Shown here: one piece after another, positions 28,787-38,683 of the stretch
Layout of the letters: every line of letters begins with the position of its first letter
Numbering within the stretch: the first letter of the stretch is position 1
DNA from: an uncultured Bacteroidales bacterium
Lineage (GTDB): Bacteria > Bacteroidota > Bacteroidia > Bacteroidales > UBA932
Reading direction: 5' to 3'
Length of the DNA: 64,000 nt
Assembly (NCBI GenBank): GCA_900317845.1
Contig: ONII01000008.1
Span: 49,263-113,262, forward strand
The notes under the pieces: generated by a model
Database searches by the model: none
What the model was told of the DNA's origin: nothing
The model's input: the letters and a program-made list of their open reading frames with translations, nothing else
Program-made: the position numbers and the translations under genes

Positions 28787-30055
28787 ATGACAGTTAACGA
28801 TTATCTCTCCGCCATGGGCCGGACCCCGGACAAAGCCGCTCAGAAGGCCCAGGAAAGGCCCATTCCCCAGTTCCAGCGCAAAAACACACCCAAACCGGAT
28901 CCGGAAGCCGAGCATCTGTATGACCTTGCCAGCCGCAATCTCAAGGCTAAGCTCAATGTCAAGGAGTCCCTTCAATGGATGCAGCAGGCGGCCGATATGG
29001 GGCACTGCCTGGCTTGTCACCAGATGGCGCTTCTCCTTGAGGACGGGAAACTGGTAAAAAAAGACCGGGACGCTGCTATCGCGTATGCCCGCAAATCGGC
29101 CCAAATGGACTATTTCCAGGCCCAGCAGTATCTGGGAGAACTGCTCCTGAAGGAAGGCCGATATGAAGAAGCAGCCGAATGGCTGAGAAAGGCGGCAGAG
29201 CAAGGCGTGGGACAGGCGGCCGTGCTTTTGGCACAGCTGTACGAGAACGGACAGGGTGTGCCCCTGGACAGGGTAGAAGCCGCATTTTGGTACAAAGTGG
29301 CCCTGAAGGACTTTTTCTTCCTGAACAGGGATGCCGCCCAGCAATCCCTTCAGCGCCTGGAAGGCGCAGACGGCTATCTGGAACAAATTGCCCAGAAACC
29401 CGTCAACGACTTTCTGGGCGTAGAGAAACTCTACGAAAAAGGATCCGTGTGGAACCTGCAGCATGAGCCGGAGAACATAGCCTGCCTCATACACGCGGCG
29501 GCACTTGGGGACCCCTGGTCTGCGTTTCTGCTCGCAAAAATCTTTTGCAGCAAAGACGCCAAATCTTACGGCATCTACAATGAGGAACTCGCCCTTAAGT
29601 GCTTCCATGAGGCCCTTCCGCTTCTGGAAAAGCTGGCAGAGGAAGGAAATATCCGGGCTGTAGAGAGTTTGGCCGATTTGTATTTGGACGGTATCAAGGC
29701 CGATTCCGGAACCGTTCTTGTCCAAGCCAATCCGGACAAGTCCGATAAACTCTATCTCCAAGGCGCGCAAATGGGCAACCGTGAGTGCCAATTCCTGATA
29801 GGCAAGAGTTTCCGCCTTAGCGGGCGCGCCTCAGAAGCCCTGGTGTTTCTTCGCCAAGCGGCCGACCAAGGGCAGCCTGCTGCGGCGTATCTGGCAGGAG
29901 AGATGCTGGAGAAGGGAGAAGGAGGCCCCGCCGACAAAGAGGCGGCCAAGCACTATTACGCCATTGCCGCTGCCAATCAACTGCACGCCTACCACCAACA
30001 CGCCGCGGCGGCCCTCCAACGGCTTTGCAAAAAAAGTTGGTGGCCGTTTTGGTAG
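28787..30055 (+). CDS. Sel1-like (tetratricopeptide-type) repeat protein
   Basis: 422 aa with no signal peptide. Several Sel1 repeats are visible: ALPWM-type ESLQWMQQAADMGHCLACHQ, AIAYARKSAQMDYFQAQQYL, AAEWLRKAAEQGVGQAAVLL, then further copies near the C-terminus (SEALVFLRQAADQGQPAAAY, AAKHYYAIAAANQLHAY). Such alpha-helical solenoids mediate protein-protein contacts; the partner is unknown. It lies between rimP and nusA and diverges from the SH3/zinc-ribbon gene. Confidence 0.88.
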   Translation: MTVNDYLSAMGRTPDKAAQKAQERPIPQFQRKNTPKPDPEAEHLYDLASRNLKAKLNVKESLQWMQQAADMGHCLACHQMALLLEDGKLVKKDRDAAIAYARKSAQMDYFQAQQYLGELLLKEGRYEEAAEWLRKAAEQGVGQAAVLLAQLYENGQGVPLDRVEAAFWYKVALKDFFFLNRDAAQQSLQRLEGADGYLEQIAQKPVNDFLGVEKLYEKGSVWNLQHEPENIACLIHAAALGDPWSAFLLAKIFCSKDAKSYGIYNEELALKCFHEALPLLEKLAEEGNIRAVESLADLYLDGIKADSGTVLVQANPDKSDKLYLQGAQMGNRECQFLIGKSFRLSGRASEALVFLRQAADQGQPAAAYLAGEMLEKGEGGPADKEAAKHYYAIAAANQLHAYHQHAAAALQRLCKKSWWPFW

Positions 30056-30071
30056 TTTTGAGAATATTTTG

Positions 30072-30079
30072 TACCTTTG
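30072..30079 (+). promoter_or_regulatory. -7 box TACCTTTG, nusA promoter
   Basis: TAnnTTTG match with TTTTG at 30047-30051 as a candidate -33 element. The predicted RNA start is at ~30084-30086, just before the terminator-like hairpin at 30092. Confidence 0.6.
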
Positions 30080-30091
30080 CACTTGTGAACG

Positions 30092-30123
30092 AGATAGAGG
30101 ACGGCGGTCCCCTATCTTTTTTT
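30092..30123 (+). terminator. Terminator-like hairpin in the nusA leader
   Basis: AGATAGAGGAC / GTCCCCTATCT (10 pairs, one A-C mismatch, loop GGCG) followed by seven T. It sits only a few nt downstream of the predicted start of the nusA transcript, so it is either an attenuator of nusA-infB or the terminator of the Sel1 gene (stop at 30055). Confidence 0.7.
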
Positions 30124-30136
30124 ATAAGATTCACTC

Positions 30137-30210
30137 GCCTTCGGCTCGGAATGACAAAAGTAGCCTTCGGCTCGGAATGACAATAGTGAATTGCCCGGAA
30201 TGACAATAGT
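30137..30210 (+). repeat. Triplicated GCCTTCGGCTCGGAATGAC-type repeat in the nusA leader
   Basis: Copies at 30137-30161 and 30163-30187 differ at one base (ACAAAAGT versus ACAATAGT); a partial third copy lies at 30193-30210. All lie between the leader hairpin and the nusA ATG. Confidence 0.85.
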
Positions 30211-30226
30211 AAATTATTAAATAAAA

Positions 30227-31495
30227 ATGGCAAAAGAAAAAGAGAAAGAAGTAACCTTGATTGATGCCTTCAAGGACTTCAAGGAAGAAAAGAGCATTGA
30301 CCGTCCGGTGATGCTCGGTGTACTCAAGGATGTATTCCTCACCCAGCTGGCCAAAACCTACGGCAGCGCCGACAATTTTGACGTCATTATCAACGTGGAC
30401 AAAGGCGACTGCGAGATTTACCAGAACTTTGAGGTGGTGGAAGAAGTGGAAGACCCTGTGACCCAAATCACCGTAGAGGAAATTGCCGCAGAAACCGGTG
30501 ACGACGACTACGAAATTGGCGACACCTTCACCCGCAAGCTCTCCCTGGCTTCCTTCGGCCGCCGCGGTATCCTGAACATCCGCCAGAACCTGCAGGGCCG
30601 CATCATGGACATTGAGAAAGCCAACGTGTTCAAGAAGTACTCCGAGCGCGTAGGTGAAATCTTCACCGGTGAGGTGTACCAGACCTGGAAGAACGAGGTC
30701 CTCATCCTGGACGAGGAAGGCAACGAGCTCCGCATGCCCAAGAGCGAACAAATCCCCGGCGAGCGCTTCAAGAAGAGCGACTCCGTGCGTGCTATCATCA
30801 AGAGCGTGGAAATGAAGAACAACACCACGCCCTACATTGTCCTTTCCCGCACTACCGACAGCTTCCTGGAGAAACTCTTCGAGATGGAAGTACCAGAAAT
30901 CTACGACGGCCTCATCACCGTGAAAAAGGTGGTCCGCATCCCTGGCGAGCGTGCCAAGGTGGCTGTAGAGTCCTACGACGACCGTATCGACCCCATTGGC
31001 GCCTGCATCGGCGTTAAGGGTTCCCGCATCATGGGTATCGTGCGTGAGCTTCGCAACGAGAACATTGACGTCATCCAGTGGAGCTCCAACCCGCAGCTGA
31101 TGATCCAGCGTGCCCTGAACCCGGCCCGCATCTCCCGTATCGACCTGGGCAGCAGCCCCGAAGAAAAGATCAAGGTGTACATGCAGGCGGACGAGGTGAA
31201 AAAAGGTATCGGCAAGGGCGGCGTGAACATCAAACTGGCCGGCATGCTGGTGGGCCGCGAGATTGAAGTCTGGCGCGAACTCCCGCAAAACGAAGAGGAG
31301 GAAGACGACGTGCTGCTGAGCGAATTCACGGACGTGATCGACCCTTGGGTGATCGAGCGCCTGCAGAGCATCGGCTGCGACACAGCACGCAGCGTCATGG
31401 CACTCTCTCCCGCCGATATTGCCTCCCGGGCCGATCTGGAAGACGAGACCGTGGAAGAAGTGCTCCGCATCCTGCACGAGGAATTTGAAGATTAA
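30227..31495 (+). CDS. nusA: Transcription termination/antitermination factor NusA
   Basis: 422 aa. The N-terminal RNA-polymerase-binding domain is followed by an S1 domain (~140-205: GEIFTGEVYQTWKNEVLIL) and two KH domains (VGACIGVKGSRIMGIVRELRNE broken here as VGACIGVKGSRIMGI; KGIGKGGVNIKLAGMLVG). A short C-terminal HhH-type segment (VIERLQSIGCDTARSVMAL) ends the protein. Modulates pausing, termination and antitermination. Forms an operon with infB (24 bp gap). Confidence 0.97.
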   Translation: MAKEKEKEVTLIDAFKDFKEEKSIDRPVMLGVLKDVFLTQLAKTYGSADNFDVIINVDKGDCEIYQNFEVVEEVEDPVTQITVEEIAAETGDDDYEIGDTFTRKLSLASFGRRGILNIRQNLQGRIMDIEKANVFKKYSERVGEIFTGEVYQTWKNEVLILDEEGNELRMPKSEQIPGERFKKSDSVRAIIKSVEMKNNTTPYIVLSRTTDSFLEKLFEMEVPEIYDGLITVKKVVRIPGERAKVAVESYDDRIDPIGACIGVKGSRIMGIVRELRNENIDVIQWSSNPQLMIQRALNPARISRIDLGSSPEEKIKVYMQADEVKKGIGKGGVNIKLAGMLVGREIEVWRELPQNEEEEDDVLLSEFTDVIDPWVIERLQSIGCDTARSVMALSPADIASRADLEDETVEEVLRILHEEFED

Positions 31496-31519
31496 TTTAG
31501 AAAACATAGGGGGTTATTT

Positions 31520-34231
31520 ATGGCAGAAATCAGATTATCGAAACTTATCAAACAATTCAACATCGGGCTGGACACCCTGGTGGATTTCCTCAACTCCAAA
31601 GGCGCCGGCATTGAAGACGCCAATCCCAACCTGAAGATTTCCGACGAATACATGCCGGAACTGCACAAGAAGTTCGGAAAAGACCTGGAGCTCAAGGAAC
31701 AGGCCGAGAAGGTGGACGTCAAGCTCACCGAAATCCTGGACAAGGCATCGAGGAAACAGGACGACGAAGAAGACGAGTTTGAGCCCGAACGGGTAACCGT
31801 TATCAAGAACAACAACCTGTCCCGCACCGTTGTTGCAGAGCCCGAGCCCGTGGCAGAGCCGGAGCCGGAACCGATAGTGGAACCGGAACCCGAGCCGGTT
31901 GTAGAGCCGGAGCCAGTTGTGGAACCGGAACCCGAACCCGTGGTAGAACCTGAACCTGAACCGGAGCCCGAACCGATAGCAGAACCCGACCCCATTGTGG
32001 AGCCGGAGCCCGAACCCGAACCCGAACCGGTCGCAGAACCTGAGCCCGAAGCAGAGCCGGAATCCGCCCCGACCCCCGCGGAAGCCCCTGCAGCCCAGGA
32101 AGGCGCGGCACCCTTCAAGGTGCTGGGCAAGATTGACCTGTCCCAGTTCGACACCAAGCGCGCCAAAAAACGTGAGCGCATCAAGAGCAGCGGCTCCCAG
32201 AAGGTAGACGTTACCAAGGTACAGGCAGAAAAAGCCCCCAAGAAGAAAGAGGACAACAAAAAAACAAAGCCTTCCAAGAAGGGCGAGCGCTTTAAACCGG
32301 CTATGACGGAGGCCGAGCAGGAAGAACTGCAGAAGGAAATCCAGAAGCAGGTGAAGGAAACCTACGCCCGCATGAACGAGAGCAAGAACAATTTTGGCGC
32401 CAAGCACCGCAAGGAGAAACGCGAAATTGCCGCCATCCGTTCGCAGGAAGAAATGGAAGCCGCCGCTGCAGAGAACAAGATCCTGAAGGTAACCGAGTTT
32501 GTGACCGTGAACGACCTGGCCACCCTGATGAACAACACCCCGGTGGTGAAGGTGATTGGCGCCTGCATGTCCCTGGGCATGATGGTGTCCATCAACCAGC
32601 GCCTGGATGCAGAAACCCTGGTCCTTGTGGCCGAAGAATTCGGCTACAAGGTGGAATTCGTCACGGCAGAACTCACCGAAGAAGTGCAGCAGCAGGAGCC
32701 CGACAAGGAGGAAGACCTGGTGGAACGCCCGCCGGTAATCACCGTGATGGGTCATGTGGACCATGGTAAGACCTCCCTGCTGGACAACATCCGCAACTCC
32801 AACGTGATTGCCGGTGAGGCCGGTGGCATTACCCAGCACATTGGCGCCTACAGCGTAAAACTGGAAAACGGCCGCCGCATCACCTTCCTGGATACCCCCG
32901 GCCACGAGGCCTTTACGGCCATGCGTGCCCGCGGTGCCCAGATGACGGACCTGGCCATTATCATTATTGCGGCCGATGACGCCGTGATGCCCCAGACCAA
33001 GGAAGCCATCGCCCACGCCCAGGCAGCCGGCGTGCCCATGGTCTTTGCCATCAACAAGATTGATAAGCCGGGCGCCAATCCGGACACCATCCGCCGCCAG
33101 CTGTCAGAGATGAACATCCTGGTGGAAGACTGGGGCGGTAAGTACCAGTGCCAGGAAATATCGGCCAAGAAGGGCCTGAACGTAGATAAGCTCCTGGAGA
33201 AAGTGCTCTTCGAGACCGACCTGCTGGAGCTCAAGGCCAACCCCAACAAACTGGGAAGCGGCGCCGTGATTGAAAGCTCCCTGGACAAGGGCCGCGGTTA
33301 TCTGGCCACTGTCCTGGTGCAGGACGGAACGGTGAACGTGGGCGACGTCATTATTTCCGGCGCCTACTACGGCCGCGTCAAAGCCATGTACAACGAACGT
33401 GGACAGAAGGTGGAAAGCGCCGGTCCGTCCACGCCGGTTTCCCTGCTGGGCCTCAACGGTGCCCCGGCCGCCGGTGAAAAGTTCAACATCATGGCCGATG
33501 AAAAAGAAGCCAAGTCCATTGCCCAGAAGCGTGAGCAGCTCATCCGCATCCAGGGCATCAAGACCCAGAAGCACCTCACCCTGGAAGAGATTGGCCGCCG
33601 TATTGCCATTGGTAACTTCAAGGAGCTCAACGTGATTGTGAAAGGTGACGTGGACGGTTCCGTGGAAGCCCTGTCGGATTCCCTCATCAAGCTTTCCACC
33701 GAGGAAGTGCGCGTGAACGTGATCCACAAGGCCGTGGGTGCCATCTCCGAGTCCGATGTCCTTCTGGCGGAGGCCTCCGACGCCGTGATCATCGGCTTCC
33801 AGGTGCGTCCTTCCGCCGAGGCACGCCGTGCCGCAGAGAAAGAAGGCATCGAAATTCGCCTGTACTCCGTGATTTACGACTGCATCAACGAGGTGAAGGA
33901 AGGTATCGAGGGCATGCTGGAGCCGGAGAAGAAGGAAGAGGTCACTGCCACCGCAGAGGTCAAGCAGACCTTCAAGATTTCCAAGGTGGGCACCATTGCC
34001 GGTTGCCTGGTGAAGGAAGGCAAACTCACCCAGAAGGCCGATGTCCGCCTTATCCGGGACGGTATTGTAGTGTACACCGGTTCCCTGTCTTCCCTCCAGA
34101 GGGGCAAGGACCAGGCCAAGGAAGTACCGGCCGGCATGGAATGCGGCTGTGGCCTGGAGCGTTACAACGACATCCACCCCGGCGACATCATCGAGGCCTT
34201 CCAGATTGTAGAAATCAAGCGCAGCCTGTAA
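31520..34231 (+). CDS. infB: Translation initiation factor IF-2
   Basis: 903 aa. N-terminal IF2-N-like domain ([19 protein letters not shown]), then a Glu/Pro repeat linker (residues ~106-196) and a basic Lys-rich stretch. The GTPase domain has G1 [10 protein letters not shown]3 DTPGHEAF and G4 NKID; domains II-IV follow, ending [12 protein letters not shown]. Delivers initiator tRNA to the ribosome. The linker is unusual for its almost pure EPEP/VEP composition, discussed in the findings. Confidence 0.98.
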   Translation: MAEIRLSKLIKQFNIGLDTLVDFLNSKGAGIEDANPNLKISDEYMPELHKKFGKDLELKEQAEKVDVKLTEILDKASRKQDDEEDEFEPERVTVIKNNNLSRTVVAEPEPVAEPEPEPIVEPEPEPVVEPEPVVEPEPEPVVEPEPEPEPEPIAEPDPIVEPEPEPEPEPVAEPEPEAEPESAPTPAEAPAAQEGAAPFKVLGKIDLSQFDTKRAKKRERIKSSGSQKVDVTKVQAEKAPKKKEDNKKTKPSKKGERFKPAMTEAEQEELQKEIQKQVKETYARMNESKNNFGAKHRKEKREIAAIRSQEEMEAAAAENKILKVTEFVTVNDLATLMNNTPVVKVIGACMSLGMMVSINQRLDAETLVLVAEEFGYKVEFVTAELTEEVQQQEPDKEEDLVERPPVITVMGHVDHGKTSLLDNIRNSNVIAGEAGGITQHIGAYSVKLENGRRITFLDTPGHEAFTAMRARGAQMTDLAIIIIAADDAVMPQTKEAIAHAQAAGVPMVFAINKIDKPGANPDTIRRQLSEMNILVEDWGGKYQCQEISAKKGLNVDKLLEKVLFETDLLELKANPNKLGSGAVIESSLDKGRGYLATVLVQDGTVNVGDVIISGAYYGRVKAMYNERGQKVESAGPSTPVSLLGLNGAPAAGEKFNIMADEKEAKSIAQKREQLIRIQGIKTQKHLTLEEIGRRIAIGNFKELNVIVKGDVDGSVEALSDSLIKLSTEEVRVNVIHKAVGAISESDVLLAEASDAVIIGFQVRPSAEARRAAEKEGIEIRLYSVIYDCINEVKEGIEGMLEPEKKEEVTATAEVKQTFKISKVGTIAGCLVKEGKLTQKADVRLIRDGIVVYTGSLSSLQRGKDQAKEVPAGMECGCGLERYNDIHPGDIIEAFQIVEIKRSL

Positions 34232-34270
34232 AGACTGCGCTTGTCAAAGCACCTTACAGGGCTTTTGCCG

Positions 34271-35446
34271 TTATATCAGCAGCAGCAGTGCCGCCAGATA
34301 GACGCAAAAGCCCTGCGTGCGTAAGCGGCGGCGGATGATGTAGTGGGTGGAAAGGTCCACCGGGTCTGCGGCAAAGTCTGCCTGCAGGTTTTCCGGCAGG
34401 TGACGGACATCCCATTTGTTCACCAGCTCCCCTTCATTGAAATAGGAGCCGCCGCCATTGGAGCGGTTTAAGGTGATGAGCGTCTTATAATCTGCGTAAT
34501 ACAGCGGAAGGTCCTGAGGGAGACGGACATCTCCGGGAACGGCCGACACCAGCACCAGCGGCATGCCACCGGCATTCAGTACAGCATGATAGTGTTCCCG
34601 GACGCGCTCCCAGGGGGCCTTGGCGACATCGTACACGGAAAGTACCACCACATGGCCTTCTGCCGCCATGCGGTCATGGTACACGCCGTCTGCGTCCGAG
34701 AAACTCAGGATGGGATAGTCTTCCGACACGGCCGTAGTTTTGCGGAACACGGTGTCTACCCGCACAAAGGTCCAGGTAGAATCCGGCAGGTCCGTAAGAT
34801 CAAAAACGCCCTCCTTTCCGTCTTTTTGGTACACGTACGCCGCCTTGTAATGGTTGTCCGCCGCCACTTCATCGTCCAGGGAGGCATAAAGCTCCGCGCC
34901 CCAGTCGAAGGCGGTGAAATCCATGATGGGCAGGTGCCGATTACTGTAAATAACCACAAACAGGAGCGAAAGACCCGCCAGGACTGCCGCCACAATGCGG
35001 TTGCGCTTGGGACGCCCAAAGTCATGGAAGGGCGTGAACGCAATGACACTCAGCAGAAGCAGAATCACATTTTTCCAGAAACTCTGCGCATGCGACAGGT
35101 GGACGGCCTCCCCGAAACAGCCGCAGTCCATGGTGGGATTGAGCACCCACAGCACAAACGTGACGATGGTGAAAAAACCAAGCAGCACGTACGTCAGGAC
35201 CGCCGCCATCTTTCGGAGCACGCCGGTAATGAGCGATACGCCCACGGCAGCCTCTGCCACCGACAGCGCGATGCCCAGCCCCTTGGCCGCAGGCATGAGC
35301 CCCGGCACCTGGAAATAACGGAAATACTCCTGCAGGATGAGCATAGTGCCCACCGGGTCTATCATCTTTAGCAGGCCGGACACCAGGAAGACAATGCCCA
35401 CCAGGACAGCCGCAAAGCGGCGGAAACGTTGATACGAAGTATTCAT
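34271..35446 (-). CDS. DoxX/MauE-like membrane protein of the BT_3928 type
   Basis: 391 aa. Four to five membrane segments in the first ~150 residues (VLVGIVFLVSGLLKMIDPVG, VTFVLWVLNPTMDCGCFGEAV with a Cys-x-Cys) resemble DoxX/MauE domains; the remainder is a soluble, probably extracytoplasmic domain (residues ~200-391) without known motif. The two close Cys residues recall MauE-like proteins that support disulfide or thiol chemistry, but the role here is unknown. Its start overlaps the tmk stop by 4 bp (ATGA). Confidence 0.8.
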   Translation of the reverse strand: MNTSYQRFRRFAAVLVGIVFLVSGLLKMIDPVGTMLILQEYFRYFQVPGLMPAAKGLGIALSVAEAAVGVSLITGVLRKMAAVLTYVLLGFFTIVTFVLWVLNPTMDCGCFGEAVHLSHAQSFWKNVILLLLSVIAFTPFHDFGRPKRNRIVAAVLAGLSLLFVVIYSNRHLPIMDFTAFDWGAELYASLDDEVAADNHYKAAYVYQKDGKEGVFDLTDLPDSTWTFVRVDTVFRKTTAVSEDYPILSFSDADGVYHDRMAAEGHVVVLSVYDVAKAPWERVREHYHAVLNAGGMPLVLVSAVPGDVRLPQDLPLYYADYKTLITLNRSNGGGSYFNEGELVNKWDVRHLPENLQADFAADPVDLSTHYIIRRRLRTQGFCVYLAALLLLI

Positions 35447-36123
35447 TTCAGGTACGGGTCTATCATGCCGCGGACTTTGGCGAAGATGGCGCCCGGAGGC
35501 AGCATTTCGCCGTTAGCGTTGGCACAGTCTATACGAAGGAACTGGCGGTCCAGCTGGGTTTGCGCCAGATACATGGAGCGGACCTCCCGCTGGAAAGCGA
35601 TGGATGCCTCATGGATGTCCCGGGCGCCTTCCAGGTAGTTCCGGTCTTCGCCGGAGCGCTCCCGGGAAAGGCTCTGCTCCACAAAGCCGATGGGAACGTC
35701 CAGGAAAAGGTTCAGGTCCGGTACCGGTAGCTGGAACTCCTCATATTCCGTCCGGAAAATCCAGTTCCTGAGCTCCTTACGCTGCAACGGATCCTGGAGC
35801 TTGGCACATTGGTAGGCAATGTTGGAATACACATAGCGGTCCAAAAGGACGGTTTTCCCCTCCTCCAGGGCCTTCCGGATCATGGGACCTGCGCCATGGC
35901 GGTCTTCTGCAAAGAGCAGCGCCACCAGCTGCGGATGCACGCTCTCGTTGGAGCCGAAGTCTCCCCGGAGGAAGCGGCTGATGAGCTCCCCGTATACAGG
36001 AGCATCGTAGCGCGGGAAATGGATGTACTCCAGTGCGCCGCACCGCCCTTGCAGATATTCTTTCAGTTTCTTGACCTGCGTGGACTTTCCTGCCCCATCC
36101 AGGCCTTCTAATACGATAAGCAT
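35443..36123 (-). CDS. tmk: Thymidylate kinase
   Basis: 226 aa from ATG at 36123 (MLIVLEGLDGAGKSTQ), which places the P-loop at residues ~7-14 as in the family; an upstream in-frame start would lie before the promoter box. DRY motif VLLDRYVYSNIAYQ is present, as is a lid region with Arg (SLSRERSGEDRNYLE). Phosphorylates dTMP to dTDP. A promoter box TATCTTTG sits 3 nt before the ATG. Confidence 0.95.
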   Translation of the reverse strand: MLIVLEGLDGAGKSTQVKKLKEYLQGRCGALEYIHFPRYDAPVYGELISRFLRGDFGSNESVHPQLVALLFAEDRHGAGPMIRKALEEGKTVLLDRYVYSNIAYQCAKLQDPLQRKELRNWIFRTEYEEFQLPVPDLNLFLDVPIGFVEQSLSRERSGEDRNYLEGARDIHEASIAFQREVRSMYLAQTQLDRQFLRIDCANANGEMLPPGAIFAKVRGMIDPYLK

Positions 36124-36126
36124 GCA

Positions 36127-36134
36127 CAAAGATA
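36127..36134 (-). promoter_or_regulatory. -7 box TATCTTTG, tmk promoter
   Basis: Exact consensus on the minus strand, only three bases (TGC) before the tmk ATG, so the mRNA would start at or almost at the initiation codon. Confidence 0.6.
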
Positions 36135-36135
36135 A

Positions 36136-36164
36136 GAAAAAAAGAGCCGGTCTCAAAGACCGGC
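36136..36164 (-). terminator. Terminator of pnp
   Basis: GCCGGTCT / AGACCGGC with a 3-nt loop, followed on the minus strand by CTCTTTTTTTC. Located between the pnp stop (36182) and tmk. Confidence 0.85.
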
Positions 36165-36181
36165 CCCAGGAGTTTCAGTTT

Positions 36182-38512
36182 TTAGAACACGTCAGGCTCG
36201 TTCTGCTTGGGCTCTTCTTCCTCGAAGCGGGGCTTGCGGGGTTTGTCGTGACGGTCGTCATGACGCGGGCCACGCTCTCCACGGCGCTCGTTGCCGCCTT
36301 TGCGGTCGCCTTCGCGACGCGGGCCACGGTCACCGCGGTCTCCACGGGGAGCGCGCTTGGGCTCCACGTAGCCTTCCGGTTTCTCGGTGAGGGCGCGCAT
36401 GGACAGGCGCATCTTGCCGGTCTTGGCGTCAATCTCCAGGAGCTTGACATCCACCTCGTCGCCCACCTTGAGCACGTCTTCCACTTTCTCGGTCTTGTTC
36501 CAGGCAATCTCGGACACGTGCAGGAGACCTTCCTTACCGGGCAGGATCTCGATGAAGGCGCCGAATTCCAGGATGCTCACCACCTTGCCGTGGTACACCT
36601 GACCGGCCTCGGGCACGGCGCAGATGCCTTTGATACGCTCCAGCGTAGCATCCATGGCCGCTTTATCCGTGCCGAAGATATCGACCACACCCTTAGTGGT
36701 GCCGTCGCCGTTGTCCACCTCGTCGATGGTGATGGTGGTGCCGAATTCCTTCTGCATGCCCTGGATGGTTTCGCCACCCTTGCCGATGATGGCGCCGATG
36801 AACTCGGAAGCCACCTCGATCTGGACCATGCGAGGCACGAAGGGCTTGAAGTCTGCGCGCGGCTCGGGGATGGTCTTGAGCATTTCGCCCATGATGTGCA
36901 GGCGTCCCTGACGGGCCTGCTCCAGGGCTTTCTCCAGTACCTCGTAGGACAAGCCGTCCACCTTGATGTCCATCTGGGTGGCGGTGATACCGTCCTTGGT
37001 ACCAGTTACCTTGAAGTCCATATCGCCCAGGTGGTCTTCGTCACCGAGGATATCGGTGAGGATGGCGTAGCGCTCGTTGGGACGGACGGCATCCGTGATC
37101 AGGCCCATGGCCACACCGGCCACCGGCTTCTTGATTTTAACGCCGGCATCCATCAGGGCCAGGCAGCCACCGCAAACGGAGGCCATGGAAGAGGAACCGT
37201 TGGATTCCAGGATATCGGAAACTACGCGCACGGCGTAAGGGAATTCAGGAGCCGTAGGGATGACGGGCTTGAGGGCACGCATGGCCAGGTTGCCGTGGCC
37301 GATTTCGCGGCGGCCGGTGCTTCTCTGGGGCTTGGCTTCACCGGTGGCGAAGGGAGGGAAGTTGTAGTGCAGGACAAACTGCTGGTCGTCCTGGATGAGC
37401 ACCTCGTCCATCTCCTTCATGTCCATCTTGGTGCCCAGGGTGACGGAAGCCAGGGACTGGGTTTCACCGCGGGTGAAGATGGCGCTGCCGTGGGCGCAAG
37501 GGAGGTAGTCGGTCTCGCACCAGATGGGACGCACCTCGTTGGTGGCGCGGCCGTCCAGGCGCTTGCCTTCGTCCAGCACCAGGTTGCGCATGGCTTCCTT
37601 CTCTACGTCGTGGTAGTAGCGGTCGATCATGGCGCCCTTCACCTCCAGGTCTTCCTCGGAAAACTGGGCTTTAAATTCGTCACGGATGGCGTTGAAGCCG
37701 TCCTCGCGCTCGTGCTTGGGCTTGGCGCTCTTAGCCAGTTCATAGCACTTGCTGTAGCAGGCCTCGTGCACGGCCTTGCGGAGGTCTTCGTCCTGCTCGT
37801 CGTGCGGGTAGTCGCGCTTGTTCACGTCCGTACCCAGCTCGTGCATGAGTTCCTTCTGCACGCGGCAGTGCTTCTTGATTTCTTCGTGGGCGAACTTGAT
37901 GGCCTCCAGCATGTCGTGCTCGGAAACCTCGTTCATCTCACCTTCCACCATCATGATATTCTCTTCGGTGGCGGCGACCATCAGGTCAAGATCGGCCCGT
38001 TTGTTTTCCTCGAAACCGGGGTTAATCACAAATTTACCGTCGATGCGGGCTACACGGACCTCGCTCACGGGACCGCCGAAGGGCAGGTCGCTGGTGGCAA
38101 GGGCGGCCGATGCGGCCAGACCGGCAAGGGCATCCGGCTGGATGTCTTTCTCTGCCGAGATGAGCATTACATTCACAAAGACCTCCAGGTGGAAGTCCTC
38201 CGGCCACAGCGGGCGGATGGGACGGTCCACAAGACGGGCGATGAGCACCTCATAGTCAGAGGGGCGGCTTTCGCGCTTGAGGAAACCTCCGGGGAAACGG
38301 CCGGCGGCATAGTATTTTTCACGATAATCCACGGTGAGGGGCATGAAGTCCGTACCCTCTTTCACCTCCGTGGCGCAGGTGACGGTGGCGAGCAGCATGG
38401 TGCCACCCATTTTCACAACGGCAGAACCGGCAGCCTGTTTGGCGAGTTTTCCGGTTTCGATCTCGATTACCCGACCGTCGGGTAACGTGATGGTCTTTTT
38501 GATAATGTTCAT
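36182..38512 (-). CDS. pnp: Polyribonucleotide nucleotidyltransferase (PNPase)
   Basis: 776 aa. Two RNase PH domains (first: ADFMPL-type [26 protein letters not shown] split by [17 protein letters not shown]; second: TLASVTLG-like [32 protein letters not shown]), then KH ([20 protein letters not shown]) and S1 ([19 protein letters not shown]) domains. The C-terminus has an extra ~60-residue Arg/Gly/Asp-rich tail. 3'-5' phosphorolytic exonuclease of the RNA degradation machinery. Downstream of rpsO, as in many bacteria. Confidence 0.98.
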   Translation of the reverse strand: MNIIKKTITLPDGRVIEIETGKLAKQAAGSAVVKMGGTMLLATVTCATEVKEGTDFMPLTVDYREKYYAAGRFPGGFLKRESRPSDYEVLIARLVDRPIRPLWPEDFHLEVFVNVMLISAEKDIQPDALAGLAASAALATSDLPFGGPVSEVRVARIDGKFVINPGFEENKRADLDLMVAATEENIMMVEGEMNEVSEHDMLEAIKFAHEEIKKHCRVQKELMHELGTDVNKRDYPHDEQDEDLRKAVHEACYSKCYELAKSAKPKHEREDGFNAIRDEFKAQFSEEDLEVKGAMIDRYYHDVEKEAMRNLVLDEGKRLDGRATNEVRPIWCETDYLPCAHGSAIFTRGETQSLASVTLGTKMDMKEMDEVLIQDDQQFVLHYNFPPFATGEAKPQRSTGRREIGHGNLAMRALKPVIPTAPEFPYAVRVVSDILESNGSSSMASVCGGCLALMDAGVKIKKPVAGVAMGLITDAVRPNERYAILTDILGDEDHLGDMDFKVTGTKDGITATQMDIKVDGLSYEVLEKALEQARQGRLHIMGEMLKTIPEPRADFKPFVPRMVQIEVASEFIGAIIGKGGETIQGMQKEFGTTITIDEVDNGDGTTKGVVDIFGTDKAAMDATLERIKGICAVPEAGQVYHGKVVSILEFGAFIEILPGKEGLLHVSEIAWNKTEKVEDVLKVGDEVDVKLLEIDAKTGKMRLSMRALTEKPEGYVEPKRAPRGDRGDRGPRREGDRKGGNERRGERGPRHDDRHDKPRKPRFEEEEPKQNEPDVF

Positions 38513-38573
38513 CTAATTACGTCTTTGTTTCGTCTATATTCATCTTCCCTTGCGGAGGATGTTTTTTTCTGTT

Positions 38574-38604
38574 ATTGCGGCCGGAATTTATTCCGTTCCG
38601 CAAT
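38574..38604 (-). other. Hairpin between rpsO and pnp
   Basis: ATTGCGG/CCGCAAT continued inward by CGGA/TCCG. It is followed by A-rich sequence on the minus strand, not by a T run, so it looks more like an RNA processing site than a terminator. In E. coli the rpsO-pnp spacer also has an RNase III hairpin. Confidence 0.5.
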
Positions 38605-38621
38605 TCTGCTTGTTTCTCATC

Positions 38622-38663
38622 AAAAAGGGGGAAGAGCCATGCCTTGCATGAACCTCTGCCCCC
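38622..38663 (-). terminator. Terminator of rpsO
   Basis: Long hairpin with pairing GGGGG/CCCCC, AGAG/CTCT and inner CATGC/GCATG, followed on the minus strand by TTTTTG. Lies 20 bp after the rpsO stop. Confidence 0.8.
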
Positions 38664-38683
38664 GTTATTTCCTATCCTTTTGC

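Noticed and set aside
31833-32090. Possible CRISPR or satellite array
   Set aside because: The repetition is codon-level EP repetition inside infB with no regular spacers.
31535-33016. Long open frame antisense to infB with Gly/Phe/Arg-rich repeats
   Set aside because: Its repeats are the reverse reading of the EPEP linker of IF-2.
36023-38485. Very long open frame antisense to pnp (over 800 codons)
   Set aside because: It mirrors the codon pattern of pnp, has no recognisable domain, and pnp on the other strand is fully conserved. High-GC coding regions often leave the opposite frame open.
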